From positions 1-64,000 of the forward strand of contig JWZX01003385.1 in NCBI GenBank assembly GCA_001275005.1: 64,000 nucleotides of DNA. Reading direction: 5' to 3'. Below, one piece after another: positions 26,315-34,905 of the stretch. How positions within the stretch are numbered: the first letter of the stretch is position 1; each line of letters starts with the position of its first letter. A program made the position numbers and the translations under genes. This DNA is from Chrysochromulina tobinii (Eukaryota; Haptophyta; Prymnesiales; Chrysochromulinaceae). The notes under the pieces are model-generated. The model saw only the letters and a program-made list of their open reading frames with translations. It was not told the DNA's origin and did no database searches.

Positions 26315-29300
26315 ATGACGACTGACATTGGGAGGACGACGGCTCGCCCAATGGCTGAGTTGACCCTACCCTCCAAGTTCAAGACTCTTTGGCAGCACTG
26401 CTCCGCACTCTCGAATGCAAACTACTGGGTCAGTGTGGATGGGCTCGGCAATGCGGAGCTGGAGGACGACATGCGCTCGGCGGCTCACGTCGTGCATGGC
26501 GGCATGCTGCACAAGTTCCGCAAGTCTGGCCGCGAGAAGCCGCACCGGCGTTTCGTGCGCGCGACGGGCGGCACAACTGCCCCGGATGGACGGCGCTCAC
26601 CTGTCGTGCTCCAGTGGGACAAGAAGGCCGCGCCGGTGGTGCGTGCTGACGAGCAGGTGTACGAGTCGTGCTTCCAGGGCGGCCCGGCACCGGACGCCCC
26701 TGGTTGCTTCCAGGTCATCCTCGACAAGCGGATGGTCTTCCTCGTCGCCGACTCCGCTGAGGAGAAGCAGATCTGGGTGCTTGGTGACCCTAAATGGAAC
26801 CCTAACCCCAACCCAAACTCTCACCTTAACCCGAACCCGAACCCTAACCCTAGGTGCGCGGCATTAACGCGCTCGTCGCCCAAGGGATCTGCATGCTGCA
26901 GCGTGACGACGAGCGGCTGGGCGCCGAAGTGGCCCCCGACGGGCCGGGCGAGTGGAGCGCAGTCGTTGATGCCGAGACTGGCGCTGTCTACCTTCGCGAC
27001 TACTCGAGTGCGAACGAGCACTGGATCGTTCCCAACCAGAGTACGCTCTCGATCCGCAAGGCTGACCCATGATGACCGATGATGACCTCTGAAGACCAAT
27101 TATGACACCCGATGACCTCTGATGACCTCTGATGACCTCTAATGACCTTCCCGCTCAGGTGCTGCCGGGCTGCCACCGCCGCCACAGGCCGCTGGCCGGT
27201 CGGGTGCACGCCCACCGCCGCTGCCGCCCGAGGCGTACGAGGCCGAGCCGGACCAGAGCGCCAAGAGCGAGGTTGGAGACTATAATGAGGGCGAAGGCCC
27301 AAATATGGACGGAGACCCAAACATGGACGGATACCCACGCGGCAATTCGCGCCTCACGCGTCCGTGCTCATCACAGCGCGCGTGCCTGGAGAGCGCACCC
27401 GCGCTCAAGCCATCGGTGCTCCGCACAGCACTCCCGCCGCCGGGGCTCACGGAGGAGGCGCCGCGCCGTGATGATTCGCACGTGCGGGATCCGCTGGCTA
27501 ATTGGATGATCAATCAGGCCGAGGAGCGCGCGCGCGTCTTCCGCGACCTGCAGGCTCAGGTGGACTGATTGCCTCTCTGATGGCGTGCATGTGATTGCAA
27601 TCGATTGGCATCCCTGAGTGCCTCCCTGCGGGCTTGCATGCTGGTCTCCATGGTGGGTCCTGATGGCCTCCAATGGCGCCTGATGGCCTCTGATGGCTTC
27701 GGATGACCTCTGATGACCTCGGATGACCTCGGATGGCCTCGGATGACCTCTGATGACCTCTTATTGACCTCTGATGACCTCTGATGACCTCTGATGACCT
27801 CGAGTCCGCAGGTGGACGACGAGGAGGAGCGCCGGAGAGTCGATCTCGAGGAGGACGAGCGACGCCAGCGCGAAGTAATCAGGGAGGCAATCAGGGAGGT
27901 GAAGGGCAGGGAGCAGAGGCAGCGCGAAGCCGCCGACGAGGCCGAGAGACATCGCCGGATGGCGGAGGAGCATGCGATCGCTCAGGCCAAGTACTGAGTA
28001 CCTCTGATTACCCCGGATTGGCACTGATGGTCCCTGAATGCTCAAATGAGCACCCCTGATTACCCCTGATTGCATTGCAAGGCATGCAGGTTCAAACAGG
28101 ACAAGTACCTCTGATTACCCCTGGATGCACCTGGTGGTTTGCAGGTACGAACAGGAAAAGGCTGCCTGGGAGGCGGCTGAGAAGATTCGACACACAGCAA
28201 CGGCGACCGACCAGCTGCAGGGGGCGTTGATGACACGGGACGCGCCCACGCTGCGAGCTGCGATCTCGACGTACGGGCCGATCCTCGAGGACGCCGGAGC
28301 GTCGTCCCGGGCGGACTTGGAGTTGGCCAAGGAGTACCTGACGAAGCTCGATGCCGCAGCGGCCACCTTTGCCAGGCAGTACGCTGGATGACCTGATTGA
28401 GCCTGACTGCCCCTGAGTAGCCCCTGAGTACGTTGGATGGCCTGATTGAGCTCGGGCGGGGAGATTGAGCCGCTGAGTACGATGGGTTGCTTCGTACGAC
28501 TCAGCCGTCTGAGTGCCCGCTGAGTGCTTGCTTTCGGATCAAGGCGTGCTTGCTTTCGGATGCTTGCAGGTACAACGCGGCAGTTGCAGAGCTCCACCAG
28601 CTGACCCATGCGGACGTGTCGCAGCTCGAGGCCGGGGCGACGTTGACGAGACTCGGCCACGTGGCGGAGCGCGCCGCGGCGCTCGGCGCACCCGAGGATT
28701 TGATGCATGCAGCGCAGGTGCGCGCGAATGCGCTGCATGCAAGCCACGTGGAGCTGCTGCACGCGCGCGCGCGCGCCGAGGCGGAGGTGCTCGACACGGC
28801 GCGCGCGACGCATGCCATCGGGATCGTGGGGGCAGACGCATTGCGCGCGGCGCTCGCACACGCCGCCTCGGTGCAGCTCGAGGGCGAAGTGCTCACCACG
28901 GCGCAGGCGACGCTCGAGGCGCTCCTTCGTGCCGAAGCCGAGCGTGAGCTTGAGCACGCCGCGGCGACACGCGCGCTGGAGGAGGCGACAGCGGCGGCAC
29001 AAGCCGAGCTCATGCGAGCTGCGGAGACGGGTGAGACGCTGCGTGAGTTTGGACGCTGCGCCACCCTCCATGAGGCCCTCCAACGCGCTCTCGCTCATAA
29101 TCTCGCTGTGCCCGTCGAGCGCCGTGTCGAGCACCGTGGGGCCGAAGAGGCGCGGCAGACGCTGATCTCCCTCGAGCTCGCCGAGCGTGCGCACCTCGAC
29201 GAGGTGCGCCCGGGATTGCCACTGAGTGCCCTTGATTGCATCGCTCATTCACCATGAGGCAGTCTCTGATGGCCTCTGATGGCTTCCCACTAGCATTCCA

Positions 29301-30854
29301 CAGATGGCCTCTCAATTGCCTCCCTCATCAGGTACGGCTCGCCTCCGAGGCCCTCCACGTGGCGCTCGCGAGGGACGACGAGGAGGCGCTCGCCCTCTGC
29401 ATGCCCCACGCGCTGCCCCTACGCCCGTACATCTCGCTGATCTCGCCGGGCCTGATCGAGACCGCGGAGCAGCGCATGCATCTGCTCGCGACGGCGCGTG
29501 CCACGAGGGCGCTCGAGACGGCGCTCGCCCATGCGGAGGAGATCGGAGCCGAGAGCGTCCCCGAGGGCGCGTGGGCGGCGCTCGAGACGGCGCTCCGGCT
29601 GGCCGAGCGGGTGGGCTTGCAAGGGTTGCTCGTGCGCAAGGCGGCGGCCAAGCTCAAGGAGATGACCGAGGCCGAGGAGGCGGCGCGGCGGGAAGCAGAG
29701 GCACTCGAGTACCTTCGCCAGGCAGAGGCAACCAAACGTGAGCAGGCGGAGCGCAGGCGACAGGTAACGTCCTCTGATGGACTCCTGATGGACTCCTGAT
29801 TGGCTCATGATGGACTCCTGATTGGCTCGTGCTGGACTCCTGATGGACTCCTAATGGACTCCTGATGGACTCCTAATGGACTCCTGATTGGCTGATGATG
29901 GACACACTCATACTGGCCTTCATGCTTGGCTCATGTGGTTGACCTCGTGATGATTGACCACTTGATGACCTCGTGATTGGCCTGGTGATGACCTCGTGAT
30001 TGACCTCTTGATTGTTCTGGCAGGAGGAGGGGAAGAAGGAGAAGGAGAAGGAGGCGCGCCGTCGTGAGCGCAAGGAGGCCGAGCGAGCGGCGAAGATCAA
30101 AGAGGACGATGCACTCACGCGCGCTGCGGCGGCGCAGTCGTGGAGCATGCACACCGCCCCCGATGGACGCAAGTACTATCACAATCCGATCACCAGCGTG
30201 ACCACGTGGGACATGCCCGACGAGCTCAGGGCGAGATCGAGATCGGACGAGCTCAAGGAGCGGCAGGCAGACGAGGCGGCCGCCTCCCCGGCTCCACGGT
30301 CAAGCCACGCCTCCTCGAGCACGGCCGTGCAGCAGCCCCCGACCGAGGCGCCGCGGGCTGTGCAGCAGCCCCCCACCGAGGTGCAGCAGCCCCCCACCGA
30401 GGTGCAGCAGGCAGCATACGTCTCTCGTGTGGGCAAGCTCGATGGCGGCGACCACGACGGCGCCTCTCGTGTGGGCAAGCTCGATGGCGGCGACCACGAC
30501 GGCGCCTCTCGTGTGGGCAAGCTCGACGGCGGCGACCACGACGGCGCGACCAACGACCCGTCGAATACGAGCGCGACCAAGGTCGAATATGAGGTCGAAT
30601 ATTCGAATATGAGCGCTAGGCAGCTCCGAAAGTTTTGCGCAGCGCGCAACGTCGAAGTCCCCGACGGCGCGGGTGTGGAGCAGGTGCGCGTACTCGCGCT
30701 CGCCCACCGGAACTTGCCCCCCGTGACGTGGCAGCGCACCAAGGCGCCCGACGGCCGCGACTACTACTACAACCCGAGGACCAAGATGACGAGCTGGACC
30801 AACCCCGAGCCACTCGTCTCGGACCAGCCATCCTGCCATGAGTCAGCTAGATGA
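26315..30854 (+). CDS. PH domain - coiled-coil - two WW domains protein, 8 exons
   Basis: Exons 26315-26776, 26854-27040, 27159-27559, 27812-27990, 28145-28378, 28570-29203, 29332-29763 and 30024-30854 join in phase to 1119 residues. The N-terminus is a PH domain (KFKTLWQHCSALSNANYWVSV ... AEEKQIWVRGINALVAQG), with the C-terminal Trp helix spliced across intron 1. A Pro-rich linker follows. Then comes a long Glu/Arg/Ala helical region (EEERRRVDLEEDERRQREVI and onward). Exon 8 has WW1 (SWSMHTAPDGRKYYHNP ... TTWDMP), three 14-residue repeats SRVGKLDGGDHDGA, a SAP-like helix pair (MSARQLRKFCAARNVEV) and WW2 (TWQRTKAPDGRDYYYNP ... TSWTNP). Likely an adaptor linking membrane lipids to proline-rich partners. 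Most introns start with the same bases as the following exon. An alternative start is the ATG at 26351. Confidence 0.82.
26785..26853 (+). repeat. Telomere-like CCCTAA/CCCGAA repeats in an intron
   Basis: Intron 1 (26777-26853) of the PH/WW gene consists largely of degenerate hexamers: CCCTAA, CCCCAA, CCTTAA, CCCGAA and CCCTAA again, ending CCCTAACCCTAG at the acceptor. On the opposite strand this reads TTAGGG, the commonest eukaryotic telomere unit. Confidence 0.85.
27068..27150 (+). repeat. Intronic (C)TGATGACCTC minisatellite, PH/WW intron 2
   Basis: About eight units of GATGACC(G/T/C)(A/C)TCT types inside intron 27041-27158, in the sense orientation of the gene. Confidence 0.85.
27655..27803 (+). 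repeat. Intronic TGATG(A/G)CCTC minisatellite, PH/WW intron 3
   Basis: About fourteen 10-11 bp units (CTGATGACCTC, CGGATGACCTC, CTGATGGCCTC) inside intron 27560-27811. Confidence 0.88.
29771..30020 (+). repeat. Intronic TGATGGACTCC / TGATTGACC(T) minisatellites, PH/WW intron 7
   Basis: Intron 29764-30023 is built from about ten (C)TGATGGACTC or CTGATTGGCTC units followed by GACCTCGTGAT(T/G) units, again in the sense orientation. Confidence 0.85.
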
Positions 30855-31315
30855 GGGCGCGCCCGTCGTCTCGTGGGAAGGGGGAGGGCGGGATTTGTGG
30901 CAGTGGGGGGGAGGGGGTGTGCGCGCGTGGCAATGACAACTGCTGAGACAAGAGCCAAGACCAATTGCAATACCTGTCGCGGTGTCTGGATTGCAGAACA
31001 ACGGGAACGTCGCCCGCGTGTCTCGTCTGTGGGCGGCGGCAGCGCGTGAGGTGCTTGCCGTTTTCGTCTCGTGGTAGCGTAGAACGGCCGCGGCAGCCGG
31101 ATTTTTTTCGAAAGGCGAAAGGCGAAAGACGAAAGGCGAAAGACGAAAGGCCACGATTCCACAATGACGATCCGCGTACCACGATTCCACAATGTGATGA
31201 ATCGGTCAAGTCCGCGTTACACGAAGCTGACTCGCCCCCGGTCACCTACACAGGTCACCACCCCTTGCAGATGCGCCATTCGGGGCCATTAGAGGTCATT
31301 AGGGGCCATGAGAGG
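30855..31315. other. Convergent intergenic region with short tandem repeats
   Basis: 461 bp between two convergent genes. It holds a run of about six GAAAGGCGAAAGACGAAAGG-type heptamers (31108-31152), a direct repeat ACGATTCCACAATG (31153 and 31180), and the left copy of a 28 bp duplication of the last codons and stop of the PLP-enzyme gene (31252-31279, repeated at 31312-31340). No gene seen. Confidence 0.5.
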
Positions 31316-32787
31316 TCACCACCCCTTGCAGATGCGCCATGTATCGATGATCGTGCGGTCGGTCGGCTCGGCGACGACGTACACGTGCTGGTGCTGGTGC
31401 GTCGCGGCGCACGAGTGGTGCGGCGCGATGGCGAGCAGGCTACCAATCGGGTACCGAGCGTACTCGAGAGGAGCGCCATCCGCCGTGCTCACCTCACCGC
31501 ACTCCTGCTTGAGATTGGAGATGCAATTAGGGAGGCAATCAGGGAGGCAATCAGGGATCATCATCTCACCTGCTTGAGATTGGAGATGCGTAGCTCGGGG
31601 TGCTCGGGGAACCCGCCGTAGCCGGTGGCAGCGCCCTGTCAGAGGTCATTAGGGGCCATTAGAGGTCAGTCCAGCCGTCCGAGGTCATTCGAGGCCATTA
31701 GAGGTCATTCGACGCAATCAGAAGCGATTCGCACTCGGGTGGAGCATCCTGTCATTAGAGCCATTAGAGGTCATTCGAGGCAATCAGAGGCGATTCGCAC
31801 TTGGGCGGAGCATCCTGTCATTAGAGCCATTAGAGGTCATTAGAGGCAATCAGAGGCGATTCGCACTTGGGCGGAGCATCCTGTCCAGCCACAGTCGATG
31901 AGGAGGGTGTTCGAGGACGGGTAGTGACCAACGACGCGAGTGAGGACCCTGACTGCCACGTCGCGCACCGCACACGTGCCGAGCGCCACTTGCGTCATGT
32001 CATAGTACAGAAAGTTGCCCGGGTGCATCTCGTCGATCCCATCGAGGTGACTCGGGGCAAGGCTGCACGTGGGAGTAGACCCAACTCCCGCCCTTGGCAC
32101 ATTGAGGCCGATGGAACGCAGCTTGGTCGCGAAGCCCACGGTGACGTCGCGCTCCTGCTCGGCAATGCGCACGATCTCGGCCGCGTTCGCCGCGTCATAC
32201 GAGTGGCCGCCATGCGTGTAGATGCCCGCGAGCGTCGTCACGCCGCTCTCCGCGAGCATGTGCACCAGCGCCACACTCGACGGATCGTTGGGATCGCAGC
32301 CATCGCGGTGGTACCCGCAGTCGACGCCCACGAAGACGCTGAGCGGGCGCGCGAGCATCTGCTCACGCACCTCGGGCCGTGACAAGCGCGCGATCAGAGC
32401 GGCCGCCTGCTCAGCGTGGTCTATCATCACGTGAAATTGTGCAAGCCCAGCGTGCAGCTTCTCCACGTCGTCCACCTTGTCGGCGGTGAGTGGCACCGCG
32501 TAGAGGATGTCATCGAAGCCAGCATCCGCAAAAAACTTGGCCTCAGCAATCGTGGAGACGGTCACACGCCGGCGCGTCCCGCCAGTTGCAATCACCCCTG
32601 CTTCAACCGTCTTGCAAGTTTTCAGGTGCGGCCGCAAGGAGCAGCCTAGTTCCTCTGCGCGCACTCGCATTCGTGCCGCGTTCGCTTCCAGCGTAGAGCG
32701 ATAGCACACTAGCGCAGGCGTCCTAACGTCGTCGAGCGTTAGTGCCTTGATAACGACGAGAGTCGAGAAGATGAAAGCAAGCAGCAT
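31316..32787 (-). CDS. D-threonine aldolase / D-serine dehydratase-like PLP enzyme, three exons
   Basis: On the minus strand, exon 1 is 32787-31867, exon 2 is 31635-31570 and exon 3 is 31504-31316, joining in phase to 391 residues. The start at 32787 gives a hydrophobic N-terminal segment (MLLAFIFSTLVVIKAL), a possible signal or anchor. The alanine-racemase-like barrel follows, with the PLP lysine motif LRPHLKTCKT (K56), then VGVDCGYHRDGCDP and GIYTHGGHSY. The C-terminal domain has the PHHSC ... HQHQHVYVV motif that binds a metal ion in the DSD1/D-threonine aldolase family. These enzymes cleave or dehydrate D-3-hydroxy amino acids. Intron 1 contains three ~84 bp repeats. Intron 2 (65 bp) ends with a perfect 20 bp copy of exon 2's end. 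Confidence 0.87.
31505..31589 (-). repeat. 20 bp direct repeat bracketing intron 2 of the PLP enzyme
   Basis: GCATCTCCAATCTCAAGCAG (minus strand) occurs at 31570-31589 as the end of exon 2 and at 31505-31524 as the last 20 bases of intron 2. The copies are identical, and the offset of 65 bp equals the intron length. Confidence 0.95.
31636..31866 (-). repeat. Tandem repeats filling intron 1 of the PLP enzyme
   Basis: On the sense (minus) strand, three units each run from ACAGGATGCTCC through AGTGCGAATCGC to CTAATGACCTCTAATGG-type sequence. The unit start duplicates the end of exon 1 including the donor. CTAATGACCTC and CTCTGATTGC units are in the sense orientation. Confidence 0.88.
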
Positions 32788-32895
32788 GTTCGGCCAAAGC
32801 AGCACAAGCGCTTCGAGGGTTTGTGAATTCACAGTCCACCTCAAGCGCCGTTACGGGCACATCTGCGTCACACCAAAACACCGCGGCAACTGCCA

Positions 32896-34740
32896 CTACC
32901 GTACCGCATCCGATGCCATGTGCGAGGCGAGCTTGGGATCCACGAAGCCGTGCATGCACGCCATCAGCTCATCCGCTGTGGCCTCCTCCTGAGCCGTCTG
33001 CAGGGCCTGTAGGGCTGCCTCCGCCGAGGGGTGCTCGCTGAGCAAGAGCCACGGCCTCGAGCGGAAGCACTCGACGAACGCCACGCAAAAGTGCGCCCAG
33101 CGCACGATGAGCGTTGCGTCGAGCGATCCGTGGAATCGACGAAACTCAAGGGTGCCGTGCTTGCGGATCGCCATCAGGTTGATCGAGCACTGGCGTGTCA
33201 GTGCCTCTGCGGGGCTACTCAGTCCAAAGAGGCGTCCGATCTTGTGCTGCTCCGAGAGCTCCTCGAAGCCGTCCGCGTGCACCACCGTCCACACCGCGCG
33301 CACGAAGCTCGGCACATCGTATCTCGCTCGCATCTCGGCATCTGAGATCATCTCCGGGTTCATCTCCGGGGCCTCTGCTGCAGCATCGCCCGCAACGGCG
33401 CTCGCACTTGTGGCAGGCCTCGGACCCTCTGCGGCAGAGTTGCCACTGGAAGGCATCCCGATGTCTCCAGCGTAGACCCATGGGTCCTCGAGCGAGCCCA
33501 TCTCTGCACCCGTCGCGAGCAGCGGCGCGCACGAAGGCTCGCTCCACATCCACGAGCGAGCAAACCGGAGCGTCACCTGATCGAAGCGGATCCACGCGAA
33601 CAGCACGCCGAGCAGCTCCACGGCGCTCAGAAGGGTGCCTCCCGCAGCGGGGTTGCGCACATTGACGTGGACGTGGATCGCTGTTGCGGAATGGCCCACG
33701 GCCGAGATCGAGGTCGCCGCTGCACCCGTCGAAGCAAGGGCCCCGCTCACAAATGCGGCAATCTCGAGGGCTGCGTCGGCCACAAAGCGCAGCTCGTGGG
33801 GCGGCGACGGCGATTGGAATTCGGACTTCATGATCGCGCCGCGCCGTAACAGCATGTGCAGGCTGCGCATTCGCGCATCGGCTCGAACGCGTGGATCGCT
33901 GATGGTGTTGAGGCCTTCGGTCGCCTCCAGCATGCGCTCCGCCAACCCCTCGGGCGTCGCTAAGATGGCTGGATCTATGGTAGCGGTCCAGGCCTCGCAG
34001 CGCCGCAGCGCAGAGCGCAGTGGCTCAAGGGAAGCATGCCCGTCAGGTGCTCCGGCGGTCGGTTCAAGCAAATGGTGGAGCGCCGCACGCATCTGCGCGA
34101 CCTTGAGAGAGTTGCCAATCGCATCACGCGCAGCCTCCGTGAGGTACTCGAGCTCAAGACCGAAGCCTCGCGCGAGCGTGGCCGGGTGCGCGGGCAGTGG
34201 AGGCGCGCGGGCCTCGGCGGATTGGATGTGCGAGAGGAGGCTCCACGCGTCCATGGGCGAGCAGAGCACGGGATCAAAGGTGGCGGACTCTGCCATTGAA
34301 ATCGAAGTGGACGGCTTGGCACCCAACGGTGGCAGCACTAGCCCGTGCAAACTGGCGCCGGCTGTCGGTGGCGCCAGCACATGGAGCCAGCGAGAGCCAC
34401 CGTGCCATCGCAACTCGGCCAGGTACGAAGTTCCTGCGCATGCACCATGCCGACCAAACTTTACGCTAAGAGGTTGCGAGCACTCGCCGGTCACACCTGA
34501 CACCTCCTTGCCGAGTAAGCGAATGGTAAGCCGGCACGAGCCGTGCCAACGAACGGCGGATCCCCACTCGACCCAAACGGCCATTTCAGGAGCATTGAGT
34601 AAAGCACTCCGCGCATCAGTTGGGAGCAGTTCCTGCTGCATGGACAGAGCTTGCGGGCACGAGCATCGAAGGAATGGTGCGCCATCGTAAAAGTTTGAGC
34701 AGATATCGCCGACACGGTTAGCTGGCAGGTCGTCGTTCAT
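32896..34740 (-). CDS. Putative amidoligase (Amidoligase_2 family, glutamine-synthetase-like fold)
   Basis: 614 residues, single exon, ATG at 34738-34740. The spaced motifs of the Amidoligase_2 family are present: FGLELEYL (193-200, acidic metal/ATP strand), AIHVHVNVRNP (354-364) and KHGTLEFRRFHGSLD (527-541) followed by a hydrophobic helix IVRWAHFCVAFVE. Family members are predicted ATP-dependent carboxylate-amine ligases, best known from bacteria and fungi. The first ~190 residues form an extra N-terminal region with no recognised domain. The PLP-enzyme gene starts only 108 bp downstream on the same strand. On the other side, 165 bp separate it from a divergent EF-hand gene. Substrate unknown. 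Confidence 0.75.
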   Translation of the reverse strand: MNDDLPANRVGDICSNFYDGAPFLRCSCPQALSMQQELLPTDARSALLNAPEMAVWVEWGSAVRWHGSCRLTIRLLGKEVSGVTGECSQPLSVKFGRHGACAGTSYLAELRWHGGSRWLHVLAPPTAGASLHGLVLPPLGAKPSTSISMAESATFDPVLCSPMDAWSLLSHIQSAEARAPPLPAHPATLARGFGLELEYLTEAARDAIGNSLKVAQMRAALHHLLEPTAGAPDGHASLEPLRSALRRCEAWTATIDPAILATPEGLAERMLEATEGLNTISDPRVRADARMRSLHMLLRRGAIMKSEFQSPSPPHELRFVADAALEIAAFVSGALASTGAAATSISAVGHSATAIHVHVNVRNPAAGGTLLSAVELLGVLFAWIRFDQVTLRFARSWMWSEPSCAPLLATGAEMGSLEDPWVYAGDIGMPSSGNSAAEGPRPATSASAVAGDAAAEAPEMNPEMISDAEMRARYDVPSFVRAVWTVVHADGFEELSEQHKIGRLFGLSSPAEALTRQCSINLMAIRKHGTLEFRRFHGSLDATLIVRWAHFCVAFVECFRSRPWLLLSEHPSAEAALQALQTAQEEATADELMACMHGFVDPKLASHMASDAVR

Positions 34741-34905
34741 ATTGAGAGTATGGCTGTCGGTCGGTCAAGAGGTCAAGGAGCGCGTGTGTCGCGTCGGCCC
34801 TTCATTTTGCGTTGCGACGATTCCTCCATAAGGCAAGTCGATCCATTTGGCCTTCACAGTCTGTCCGATGCGGATGCTCAGACAAGGACTTCATGATGTG
34901 TCGAG

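Noticed and set aside
26785-26853. A true chromosome end or telomere
   Set aside because: The array is ~70 bp, degenerate and lies within a gene whose protein continues on both sides.
27060-27805. Box C/D snoRNAs, because TGATGA and CTGA motifs recur in introns
   Set aside because: The motifs repeat every 10-11 bp with no terminal stem or guide-length spacing, and the preceding base is usually C rather than A/G. A branch-point explanation fits better.
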